36,765 nt of DNA, from positions 1 to 36,765 of IMG/VR virus record IMGVR_UViG_3300025536_000027. One strand, given 5' to 3'. The notes beneath the pieces were generated by a model. It did no database searches, was not told where the DNA came from, and saw only the letters and a program-made list of their open reading frames with translations. The position numbers and the translations under genes were made by a program. The stretch comes from a virus. Below, piece by piece: positions 8,724 through 16,900 of the stretch. Numbering within the stretch: the first letter of the stretch is position 1; each line of letters starts with the position of its first letter.

Positions 8724-9169
8724 TGGCGCACTTGCGGAAACGGATTCGCGATGCCGTCGTGACGGCGCTGACCGGGCTCGCCTCGACGGGGCCGCGGGTC
8801 TATCCGACGCGGGTCTATCCGATTCAGCCCGGCGCGCTGCCGGCGTTGTGCGTCTACACGCTGAGCGAGGCCTCGGAAGTGCATTCCATGGGGCCGGACC
8901 GGGCGCTGCTGCGGCAACTCGACCTGGTGGTGCAGGCGGTGGCCAAGGTCAACGACACGCTCGACGACACGCTCGATCAAATCTGCCTCGAAGTGGAGGG
9001 CGCCATCGGCACGGCGCCGACGCTCGGCGGGCTTTGCTACGACTGCACGCTCGCCTCGACCCGCATCACGGTCGAGGGCGAGGGCGAGAAGGAAACCGGC
9101 TCGGCTGTCATGGTGTTCAGCCTGCGTTACCGCAGCCGCGCCGCCGATCCATCGATCAACGCAATCTGA
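8723..9169 (+). CDS. Minor tail / tail terminator protein (gpU-like)
   Basis: The 148-residue protein begins with a basic helix (LRKRIRDAVVTALTGL), contains the strand pair ALPALCVYTLSEAS and RQLDLVVQAVAKVND, and ends with MVFSLRYRS before a short tail. This fits the tail-terminator (lambda gpU) group that caps the tail tube. The ATG at 8723 overlaps the previous stop by one base. The gene lies just before the tail tube gene, as expected. Confidence 0.78.
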   Translation: MAHLRKRIRDAVVTALTGLASTGPRVYPTRVYPIQPGALPALCVYTLSEASEVHSMGPDRALLRQLDLVVQAVAKVNDTLDDTLDQICLEVEGAIGTAPTLGGLCYDCTLASTRITVEGEGEKETGSAVMVFSLRYRSRAADPSINAI

Positions 9170-9184
9170 GAAAGGACAAAAATC

Positions 9185-9583
9185 ATGGGCACCCACTGGG
9201 GCAATGAAGGAACCGTCAAGTTCGGCGCCAATGCGGTGGCCGAGATCGTCGAGTGGGATCTGGATGAATCGGTCGATCCGGTCGACGACACGGCGATGGG
9301 CGACGCCTATCGCACCCACATCGCCGCGTCCGGCACCAAGAAATGGAACGGAACCTTCACCTGCCATTGGGACGAGGCCGACACCAACGGCCAGCAGGCG
9401 GCGACGGTGGGGGCCTCGGTGACGCTCAACCTCTACCCCGAGGGCGCGACTACCGGCGACAGCTACATGACTGGCACCGCCACGATCACCCAACGCGGGA
9501 TGACGGTGAAGATGGACGGCGACACCATCCGCCAGACCTTCAGTTTCCTCGGCAATGGTGCCCTGACGCGGACCACGGTCTAG
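9185..9583 (+). CDS. Tail tube protein
   Basis: The 132-residue protein starts HWGNEGTVKFGANAVAEIVEWDLDES, then TAMGDAYRTHIAASGTKKWNGTFTCHWD, and ends in a QRGMTVKMDGDTIRQTFSFLGNGAL strand region. This is the layout of small siphophage tail tube subunits, which stack as hexamers to form the tail. A strong GAGAAAGGAC leader lies upstream, and the chaperone pair and tape measure follow. Confidence comes from motif and gene order together. Confidence 0.88.
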   Translation: MGTHWGNEGTVKFGANAVAEIVEWDLDESVDPVDDTAMGDAYRTHIAASGTKKWNGTFTCHWDEADTNGQQAATVGASVTLNLYPEGATTGDSYMTGTATITQRGMTVKMDGDTIRQTFSFLGNGALTRTTV

Positions 9584-9586
9584 GCC

Positions 9587-9964
9587 ATGGCGAAGGATGA
9601 CGTTTCGCCGGTGATGCGCCAGGTTTCGGCGCATTTCAAATCGCTGACGCCGCGGGTGATCGAGGTGGCCGAATGGGGCGCGGAGGAGGGCGGGCCGTTG
9701 GTCATCTATGGGATGCCGATGAATGTGGCGGCGGCGGAGAAGATTTTTGCAGCCGGAAAGAGTTCAAGTTTCGACATGTTCGTCGAAGCGATGATCCGCC
9801 TGGCCTGCGACGCCAAGGGCGATCCGCTGTTCACCATCGCCGACCGGCCGATGCTGCGGCGGACCGGGGCCAAGGAAGTGGTGGAGCGCGTCGGGCTTGA
9901 GTTGATCAAGAGCCGCGAGGGCGACGATTTGTTTCCGTCGCGCGAGACCCGCGTAAAAAACTGA
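9587..9964 (+). CDS. Tail assembly chaperone (gpG-like)
   Basis: The 125-residue short form of the tail assembly chaperone, which coats the tape measure while the tail tube polymerises. It is mainly helical with a central EKIFAAGKSSSFDMFVEAMIRLACDAKGD segment. Its last two sense codons, AAA AAC, form part of a slippery heptamer directly before the TGA stop. A fraction of ribosomes should therefore shift to the -1 frame and make the longer form described separately. Gene order (tube, chaperones, tape measure) is exactly that of lambda V-G-GT-H. Confidence 0.88.
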   Translation: MAKDDVSPVMRQVSAHFKSLTPRVIEVAEWGAEEGGPLVIYGMPMNVAAAEKIFAAGKSSSFDMFVEAMIRLACDAKGDPLFTIADRPMLRRTGAKEVVERVGLELIKSREGDDLFPSRETRVKN

Positions 9965-10098
9965 GGGGCGAGCCCGAGCGCCTGGCGCGTTTCCGGCTCG
10001 CCGATTACCTGAAGAAGACCGTGGCCGAGATCGAGGCCATGGACTGGAACGAGTTCGAGGACTGGTTCGCGTTTCTGCAGATCAAGAACGAGAAGTAG
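9587..10098 (+). CDS. Frameshifted chaperone fusion (gpGT-like), -1 at 9961
   Basis: The predicted product of a -1 ribosomal frameshift: residues 1-125 of the short chaperone, then 45 residues read from 9961 in the -1 frame and ending at the TAG at 10096-10098, about 170 residues in all. The added part (LADYLKKTVAEIEAMDWNEF, then EDWFAFLQ) looks like real protein, with a Trp/Glu-rich helix typical of gpT extensions that bind the tail tube or tape measure. The -1 frame has no good start of its own before an internal ATG at 10039, which supports production by fusion. Not proven without expression data. Confidence 0.8.
9955..10002 (+). promoter_or_regulatory. Programmed -1 frameshift signal
   Basis: The heptamer A AAA AAC (9955-9961) is in the correct phase: the zero-frame codons are AAA and AAC, followed at once by TGA. 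After a 5-base spacer the arms GGCGAGCC (9967-9974) and GGCTCGCC (9995-10002) can form a perfect 8-bp GC-rich stem. These are the three parts expected of a -1 frameshift cassette. Confidence 0.88.
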
Positions 10099-10099
10099 A

Positions 10100-10118
10100 A
10101 GTAGCGATTTTCAAGGGA
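10100..10118. repeat. 19-bp leader repeat, copy 1
   Basis: AGTAGCGATTTTCAAGGGA lies just upstream of the tape measure gene. The same element, with one mismatch, precedes the next gene (11909-11927). The AAGGGA end could serve as a Shine-Dalgarno. Confidence 0.85.
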
Positions 10119-10128
10119 AAAAGCTGAC

Positions 10129-11910
10129 ATGGCCACCACCGCGCGGCTTGGCGTTGACATCGTCGCGGCCGACAAGTCGCGCGCCGCGTTCGATGCATTC
10201 TCGCGTTCGCTGCGCCAGGCCCAGGCCGAGCAGCGGCGCTTCGGGGCGGTGGCCAACGAGGCGTTCCTGGGCTTCGGGCGGGGCTTGCGCTCGGCGGCGG
10301 CGGCGATGGGGGTGACGTTCGGGGTGGGGGCGCTGGCCGCCTTCGCCAAGTCGGCGGTGACCGATCTCGCCGCGATCAAGGACCAGGCGGAGCGCGCCGG
10401 GCTGGCGATCTCCGACATGCAGTCGCTGACCTTCGTGGCCCGCCAGGGCGGCGGCGAACAGGGCGATATCGTCGACATTTTTCAGAAGATGAACAAGGCC
10501 CTAGGCGAGGCCAAGCAGGGCCATGGCGATCTCGGGGCTATCCTCGCCGCCAACAACATCAAGCTCACCGATGCCGCCGGTCACGCCCGCGACAATAAGG
10601 AAATATTCCTCGACATCGTCGACCTGGTGCGGGGGGCTGGCGATGAAATCGACCGCGCGCGCATCCTGCATGCGGCGTTTTCGCGGTCGGCCCAGGATGC
10701 CCTGCCGTTCCTGAAGGACGGCGCCGACGCGATCCGCGCGGGCGAGGACGCGGCGCGGGACGTCGGGGCCGTGATCGATGAGGATATCGTCAAGAAGGCG
10801 GCGGTATTCGACGACGTATGGACGGCGGCCTGGGACGGCTGGATGGCTCTGGCCAAGGCCAATATCGTCTCCGTCGGTAGCGTCATGGCTGATATGATCC
10901 GGGGACATAAACTACAGGACTTTACACCCGCCGAATCCGCGGCGAATCAACTGGAAGAATTGCAATTCGCCAGGGACGAAGTTAACAGGGCGAGAGCCGA
11001 GCTTGAGAGGGAAAAATTAATCGGATCGTCGGATGCCAGGATTGCCCTCTCCGCCGGCAACCTCGACGAGGCGCTGGCGTTTCTAAAGGCCGTCCAGCAG
11101 AATATGACCGGCGGACTCTTTGGCGACAAGGGACAGGGGCGGATCGGCGGGTTTGGTTTCACGACCAAGATGCCGGAGAAGCCGGAGAAGCCGGAGAAGC
11201 CGGTTACCTCGCGCACCGCCTCGACCGCCGCCATCGTGGCGGAGCGCGATGCCGCCGACGAACTGATCGAGAGGCTGGAGTATGAGCGCGCGCTGATCGG
11301 CATGACCGATGCCGAGCGGGCCGTGGCCACCAACCTGCGCGCCGCCGGGGCCGATGCCACGGCGGAACAGACTGCCGAAATCGAGCGGCTGACCAATGCG
11401 ATGACCGCCGAGGTGGAGGCCCAAAAGAGTCTGGAGGCCGCCACGGCCGCCGCCAATAAGTTCGGCCGGTCGATCGCCTCGGCGCTGGAGGATGGCGTCA
11501 CCAATCTGATCACCGGCGCCGATAATCTCAAGGGCGCCATCGGCTCCGTGCTGCAACAGCTGGAACGCCTGGCTCTATCGAAGGGCTTCGAGGCGCTGCT
11601 GGGGGCGGGCGGCCCGCTCGGCGCCGGCGGGTTGGGCGGAATCTTCTCTTCGATCTTCGGCGGAGGCTTCGGCGGGTTGCGGGCCGAAGGCGGGCCGGTG
11701 TCGGCGGGGCGGAGCTATCTGGTGGGAGAGCGCGGACCCGAACTGTTCACGCCCTCGGGCTCGGGCCAGATCACGCCGAACGGCATGGGCGGATCGACCG
11801 TCATCAACGTGCACATCTCGACGCCCTCGCCGGAAGCCTTTCGCAAGAGCCAGGGCCAGATACGGCAGCAGCTCGCCTCCGCCGTGGCGGCGGGGCAGAG
11901 GTACGCCTAG
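10129..11910 (+). CDS. Tail tape measure protein
   Basis: A 593-residue protein that sets tail length and helps DNA pass through the membrane. It is short for a tape measure, predicting a short tail. The N-terminal half is helical with repeated Ala-rich heptads, and a hydrophobic stretch (AAAAMGVTFGVGALAAFAKSAV) lies near residues 56-77. Residues about 355-370 carry a MPEKPEKPEKP linker. The end is typical: EGGPVSAGRSYLVGERGPEL followed by FTPSGSG. In mid-gene (10900-11000) the DNA is less GC-rich than the rest. The adjacent chaperones confirm the role. Confidence 0.92.
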   Translation: MATTARLGVDIVAADKSRAAFDAFSRSLRQAQAEQRRFGAVANEAFLGFGRGLRSAAAAMGVTFGVGALAAFAKSAVTDLAAIKDQAERAGLAISDMQSLTFVARQGGGEQGDIVDIFQKMNKALGEAKQGHGDLGAILAANNIKLTDAAGHARDNKEIFLDIVDLVRGAGDEIDRARILHAAFSRSAQDALPFLKDGADAIRAGEDAARDVGAVIDEDIVKKAAVFDDVWTAAWDGWMALAKANIVSVGSVMADMIRGHKLQDFTPAESAANQLEELQFARDEVNRARAELEREKLIGSSDARIALSAGNLDEALAFLKAVQQNMTGGLFGDKGQGRIGGFGFTTKMPEKPEKPEKPVTSRTASTAAIVAERDAADELIERLEYERALIGMTDAERAVATNLRAAGADATAEQTAEIERLTNAMTAEVEAQKSLEAATAAANKFGRSIASALEDGVTNLITGADNLKGAIGSVLQQLERLALSKGFEALLGAGGPLGAGGLGGIFSSIFGGGFGGLRAEGGPVSAGRSYLVGERGPELFTPSGSGQITPNGMGGSTVINVHISTPSPEAFRKSQGQIRQQLASAVAAGQRYA

Positions 11911-11927
11911 TGGCGATTTTCAAGGGA
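11909..11927. repeat. 19-bp leader repeat, copy 2
   Basis: AGTGGCGATTTTCAAGGGA starts at the tape measure stop codon and precedes the DUF2460 gene. It matches 10100-10118 at 18 of 19 positions. Confidence 0.85.
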
Positions 11928-11946
11928 TCGAGGGACGAGGGCTGAA

Positions 11947-12585
11947 ATGTCGTTCGACGAGGTGCGCTTCCCGGTCAACATCAGCATCGGCGCCACGGGC
12001 GGGCCGACGCGGCGCACCGAGGTGGTGACCCTGGGCTCGGGCTTCGAGGAGCGCAACGCGCTGTGGGCCAATTCGCGGCGGCGCTACAACGCGGGCTACG
12101 GCGCCAAGACCATCGACCTCATTCACGCCGTCATCGAATTCTGGGAGGCGCGCAACGGCAGGCTGATCGGCTTCCGGTGGAAGGACTGGAGCGATTACAA
12201 ATCGGTGGCGCCGCTGGTGGCGGTGCAGCCCGGAGACCAGGCCATCGGCGCCGGCACCGGGGCTCTCGCCACGTTTCAACTGGTCAAGACCTACACCAGC
12301 GGCGGGCGCTCTTTCGTGAGGACCATCGCCAAGCCGGTGGCGGGGAGCGTGCGGGTGGCGGTGGCGGGGGTCGAAAAGACCATCACGACGCAATGGACCA
12401 TCGATACCGCGACCGGCATCGTGACCTTCACCGGCGGCAATATTCCAACCCTTGGCCAGGCGGTGACGGCGGGGTTCGAATTCGACGTGCCGGTGCGTTT
12501 CGACATGGACGAGCTGTCGATCTCGATTCCCGACATTCGCGCCGGGCAGATCGCCGACATTCCGATTGTCGAGATCAGGATATAG
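11947..12585 (+). CDS. DUF2460 distal tail protein (GTA gp12-like)
   Basis: The 212-residue protein opens with MSFDEVRFPVNISIGATGGP and continues RTEVVTLGSGFEERNALWAN and WRKDWSDYKS-type motifs (here FRWKDWSDYKS), all hallmarks of the DUF2460 family. Members include the distal tail protein of the Rhodobacter gene transfer agent. It would form the hexameric ring joining tail tube and baseplate. It is followed by the DUF2163, NlpC/P60 and TIM-barrel genes in the canonical GTA order. Confidence 0.93.
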   Translation: MSFDEVRFPVNISIGATGGPTRRTEVVTLGSGFEERNALWANSRRRYNAGYGAKTIDLIHAVIEFWEARNGRLIGFRWKDWSDYKSVAPLVAVQPGDQAIGAGTGALATFQLVKTYTSGGRSFVRTIAKPVAGSVRVAVAGVEKTITTQWTIDTATGIVTFTGGNIPTLGQAVTAGFEFDVPVRFDMDELSISIPDIRAGQIADIPIVEIRI

Positions 12586-12589
12586 CGAA

Positions 12590-13483
12590 GTGAAAAACAT
12601 CTCCGCCGCCCTGCAGGCCCACCTCGACACCGGCGCCACCACCCTGTGCTGGTGCTGGAAGGTGACGCGCGGCGACGGGCTGGTGCAGGGCTTCACCAAC
12701 CACGACCGGGCCTTGACCGTCGCGGCGGTCACCTACGAGGCGGCTTCGGGCTTCACCGCGTCCGAGGTGGCGAAATCCCTCGGGCTGTCGGTTGACAATC
12801 TGAGCGTTCAGGGCGCGCTGAGCTCGGCCTCGCTCAACGAGGCGGATCTGGCGGCGGGCTATTACGACGGCGCGACGATCGCCATCACTCTGGTCAACTG
12901 GGCCGACACGTCCCAGGCGCAGTTGCTGCACGAGGGGCCGCTCGGCGATGTCAAGCGCGGCAAAACGGCGTTCGAGGCCGAGCTGCTGGGCAAGGCCGAG
13001 CTGCTCAACGTCGAGCGCGGGCGGCGCTTCGCCTATCAATGCGACGCCACGCTGGGCGACGCGCGCTGCACCATCGATCTGACCTCCGCCACCTACAAGG
13101 GCACCGGTGCCGTCACTTCGGTGATCGATCCGCGCCGCCTGGTGGTGTCGGGGCTTTCGGCCTACGCCGATGCGTGGTTTTCCGGGGGCAGGATTTTGTT
13201 CAGCTCGGGGGCGAATTCGGGGTTGGCCATGGAAGTCAAGCGCCACGTGGCGACCTCCACCCAGGTCCGGCTCGAGCTGTGGCGCGCCATGCCGGAGACT
13301 GTCGCCGCCGCCGATGCCTTCGCGGTGACGGCGGGCTGCGACAAGCAGTTCGAGACGTGCAAGGCGAGGTTCGGCAACGCGGTGAATTTCCGGGGCTTCC
13401 CCTACATGATCGGCAACGACGCGCTCCAGGCCAATGCCAGGCCCGGCGAGAATTTCGGCGGCGGCTCGCGCTATGGAAACTGA
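12590..13483 (+). CDS. DUF2163 tail protein (GTA gp13-like)
   Basis: The 297-residue baseplate hub-type protein begins KNISAALQAHLDTGATTLCW and contains GFTNHDRAL, ASGFTASEVAKSLGL, and the C-terminal CDKQFETCKARFGN and NFRGFPYMIGND motifs characteristic of DUF2163 proteins of gene transfer agents. I use the GTG at 12590, which gives the family's usual N-terminus; an upstream TTG would extend it into the previous gene. The conserved cysteines in the C-terminal motif resemble the metal-binding hub region of the GTA protein; that part is inference. Confidence 0.92.
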   Translation: MKNISAALQAHLDTGATTLCWCWKVTRGDGLVQGFTNHDRALTVAAVTYEAASGFTASEVAKSLGLSVDNLSVQGALSSASLNEADLAAGYYDGATIAITLVNWADTSQAQLLHEGPLGDVKRGKTAFEAELLGKAELLNVERGRRFAYQCDATLGDARCTIDLTSATYKGTGAVTSVIDPRRLVVSGLSAYADAWFSGGRILFSSGANSGLAMEVKRHVATSTQVRLELWRAMPETVAAADAFAVTAGCDKQFETCKARFGNAVNFRGFPYMIGNDALQANARPGENFGGGSRYGN

Positions 13484-13487
13484 TCGC

Positions 13488-13970
13488 ATGAGCGCGGCGC
13501 TGATCGTCGAAACGGCGCGCGGCTGGATCGGCACGCCCTACCTGCATCAGGCCAGCCTCAAGGGCAAGGGCTGCGATTGCCTGGGCCTGCTGACCGGCGT
13601 GTGGCGCGAACTGGGCGGCCCCCAGCTCGACATCCCCGCCTATTCCATGGGTTGGGGCGAGGCCACCGGGGCTGAGGTGATGGTCGAGCGCATGAGGCCC
13701 CACCTCACGGAGATCGCCGTCGCCGCGATGGAGCCCGGCGACGTGGCGGTGTTCCGCATGCGGATGAATTGTCCGGCCAAGCATTGCGGCATCGTGGCGG
13801 AGCGCGGCGGCGCCGTGACGGTCATCCATGCCCGCGCCCGGCGCGCCGTGGCGGAGGAGGAGATGGGCCGGGAACTGACGCGGCGGATCGCCCATGTGTT
13901 CCGCGTGCCCGGCGATTTGCAAGCGCAAACGCCGGGCGATTTGCAAGCGCAAACGCCGGAGTTGTTCTGA
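13488..13970 (+). CDS. NlpC/P60 tail peptidase (GTA gp14-like)
   Basis: A 160-residue cell-wall peptidase carried in the tail tip. The motif GTPYLHQASLKGKGCDCLGL places the catalytic cysteine at residue 31, and AKHCGIV provides the histidine at 99. It would cleave peptidoglycan during DNA entry. The start at 13488 has GGAAA 8 bases upstream; an in-frame ATG at 13473 is possible. Two copies of an eight-residue unit (GDLQAQTP) close the protein, coded by a 24-bp tandem duplication not expected in this family. The stop shares one base with the next ATG. Confidence 0.92.
   Translation: MSAALIVETARGWIGTPYLHQASLKGKGCDCLGLLTGVWRELGGPQLDIPAYSMGWGEATGAEVMVERMRPHLTEIAVAAMEPGDVAVFRMRMNCPAKHCGIVAERGGAVTVIHARARRAVAEEEMGRELTRRIAHVFRVPGDLQAQTPGDLQAQTPELF
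13911..13958. repeat. 24-bp tandem duplication with internal hairpins
   Basis: Two identical 24-bp units run end to end (13911-13934, 13935-13958). Each contains TTTGC-AAGC-GCAAA, a small perfect stem-loop. They encode GDLQAQTP twice at the end of the NlpC/P60 gene. Confidence 0.93.
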
Positions 13971-16900
13971 TGGCCACCGTTGTCCTGGGCGCCGTCGGCT
14001 CGGCGATCGGCGGGCCGGTAGGCGGCGCCATCGGTTCGGTGATCGGCTCGGTGATCGACAATTTCGTCATCGGCCTGCTCACCCCGGCGCAGAAGGTCGA
14101 GGGGCCGCGGCTCAACGACATCAACGTCCAGACCTCGACCGAGGGGGCGGGCATCCCGCGCGGCTTCGGCTATCACCGGCTGGCCGGCCAGGTGTTCTGG
14201 GCCAGCCGTTTCACCGAGACCAAACAGACCACGAGCTCGGGCGGCGGCGGCAAGGGCGGCGGCGGCGGGGCCAAGACCAAAACAACGGAATATCTTTATT
14301 CGGTGTCCTTCGCGGTGGGGCTGTGCCAGGGCGAGGTGGCGCGGCACGGCCGCATCTGGGCCAACGGCGAGCTGCTCGACACCTCGGGCCTCACCCTGCG
14401 GTTCTATCCCGGCTCCGAGACGCAGAGCGCCGACGTGCTGATGGAGCAGATCGAGGGCACGGGCAACAACCCGGCCTATCGCGGCCTGTGCTATCTGGTG
14501 TTCGAGGATTTTCCGCTGGCCGATTACGGCAACGGCCTGCCGCAATTGCAGGTCGAATTGGTGCGGGCTCTCGGCGCCGGCTCGGCGGGGGCGCTCGAGG
14601 ACGCGGTCGAAGCGGTGACGCTCATTCCGGGGGCTGGAGAATTCGCCTATTCGACCGCGCTGATCTCCGCCAACGACGGCGACGGCGGATCGGCGCCGGA
14701 GAATTCGGCCACGCCCTCGGTGGGCGCCGACATCGTCAACTCGCTTGACGACCTCGAGGCGGTGCTGCCAAACTGCGCCAACGTCTCGCTGGTCACCGGC
14801 TGGTTCGGCTCGGATCTGCGGGTGGGCAGCTGCGCTATCAGGCCCAAGGTCGACAACGCCGACAAGGACACCAGCCCGGACAGCTGGCAAGTGTCGGGTG
14901 TCGCGCGTGGCGCCGCCCAGGTGGTGTCGAGCCACGACGGCGGCCCGGCCTATGGCGGCACGCCGTCCGACAAATCGGTGTTCGAGGCGATCACCGAGCT
15001 CAAGGCCCGGGGGCTCGGCGTCACGTTCTATCCGTTCATCCTGATGGACGTGGCCGAGGGAAATTCGCTGCCCGATCCGCGCACCGGGTTCCCCTATCAG
15101 CCGCAGTATCCGTGGCGGGGCCGCATCACTTGCGATCCCGCGCCGATGGCCCAGAACCTCGCCGTCCGCACCGCGGACTTTTCCGGCTATGTCGTGACAT
15201 CGACGCCGGTGCTCACCTATGCCCAGGCCGATCCCTGGGGCGGCACGGAGGCCATTGCGGTCGAGGATGACGACGGGGCGGCGGCGGAAGCGCTGAACAC
15301 CTCGCCGTTGGTGACGTCGCCCGCCGTGGGCGCCAGGATTTTCGGCGCGGTATTCGTCAGGAAAAACCCCGCCGCCACCTGGTTCGCGACCCTGCGGATC
15401 GCGATCAACGCCGGGGGCGGCGTCGTCGCCGATCTGAAACTCGATCTCACCTCCGGCGCCCTGGCCACGGTCCCCGGCGCCGGGGTGACGGTGCACGCAT
15501 CCGGCGTCGACAGCGTCTACGACGATGCGGGGGTGGAATGGTACCGGGTGTGGGGCATCGTCAGCCATGACACCACCGTGCCCTCGGCGCGGCTCTTGAT
15601 GTTCCCCGCCGCCGGCACGGTTTTTCCGACCAGCTCGGTGGCGGCGCTGGGCACCGCGCGCTTCGCCGGGCCGCAGATCGCGGTGTCCGCCGTCAAGCTC
15701 GACTACTACCGCAATCCATCGGGCTCCGAGGTGGTGACGGTGGACAAGACGGCCACGGCGGCAACCCAGTTGGAGAACTTCGTGGGCACCGCCGCGGCCG
15801 GCGATTTCGGGGCGTGGAACGGCGACACCATCCCCTATTCCGGCCCGGCCGAGTGGACGTTCCGCCGCATGATCCTGCACTACGCCAAGCTGTGCGCGGC
15901 GGCGGGGGGCGTGGATAATTTCCTGATCGGGTCCGAGCTGGTGGGGCTGACGCAGATGCGCTCCGCCGCCGCGACCTATCCCTTCGTGGCCGACCTGCAG
16001 ACGCTGGCCGCCGATGTGTCCGCCATCCTCGGAGGCGCAACCCTGGTGGGCTATGCCGCCGACTGGTCGGAGTATCACTCGCACCGGCCCACGGACGGAT
16101 CGGGCGATATCTATTTCAACCTCGACCCCTTGTGGGCCGACGCCAACATCGACTTCATCGGCATCGACAATTACCTGCCGGCCAGCGACTGGCGCGACGG
16201 CGTCTCTCACCTCGACTATGACGCCGTCAACGGCCCGTGGCGGATCCACGACACGGACTATCTCCAGGCCAACATCGCCGGCGGCGAGTATCACGCGTGG
16301 TACTACGCCAGTTCAGCGGATCGCGACGCCCAGACGCGCACCACCATCGCCGACAACCTCTATGGCTACCCGTGGATTTTCGGCCAGAAGCGGCTGCGCG
16401 ACTGGTGGTCGAGCTTCCATCATTCGCGGGCCGCTGGACAGCAGAGCAACCTGCTGCCGGATTCCGGAAATCCGCAAAGCGCCGCCTGGACATTGCTCGG
16501 CGGCGCGGTCAAGACGGCGGTGGTTGGCACTCATCTGGAATACTTCGCCCTGGCCGCCGAGGTGGCCTCGGGCGGCAACAGCGCCGACCGGATTACCCGG
16601 TTCACGGCGGCGGTCGCGGCGACGGGCACCTACCGGGTCACGGCGCTGTTCAAAGCGGGCACCAGTGGCAAGCGGTTTCTGCGCATGGCCTGCTCCGCCA
16701 ATTCGCTGGGGCTGTCGGGCACCATCGGCGCGGCTCCCACCTACGCAAACGTGGGATTCAGCTATTCCAATTTCAGCGAGACCGATCTGGGTGGCGGCTA
16801 CTGGCGCGCCCAGATCGATGTGGTCAGCAATGCCGCGGCGGCGCTGGCGGTGCAGTTCGGTCCTAACAGTGCCGTGGCTGGGGAAAACGTCGTGCTGGTG

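Noticed and set aside
13640-16294. Very long minus-strand open frame (884 codons) opposite the tail-tip gene
   Set aside because: Composition (His, Arg, Gly, Ala-rich, no domain) is that of an antisense shadow in GC-rich DNA; the plus strand has clear GTA gp14/gp15 motifs.
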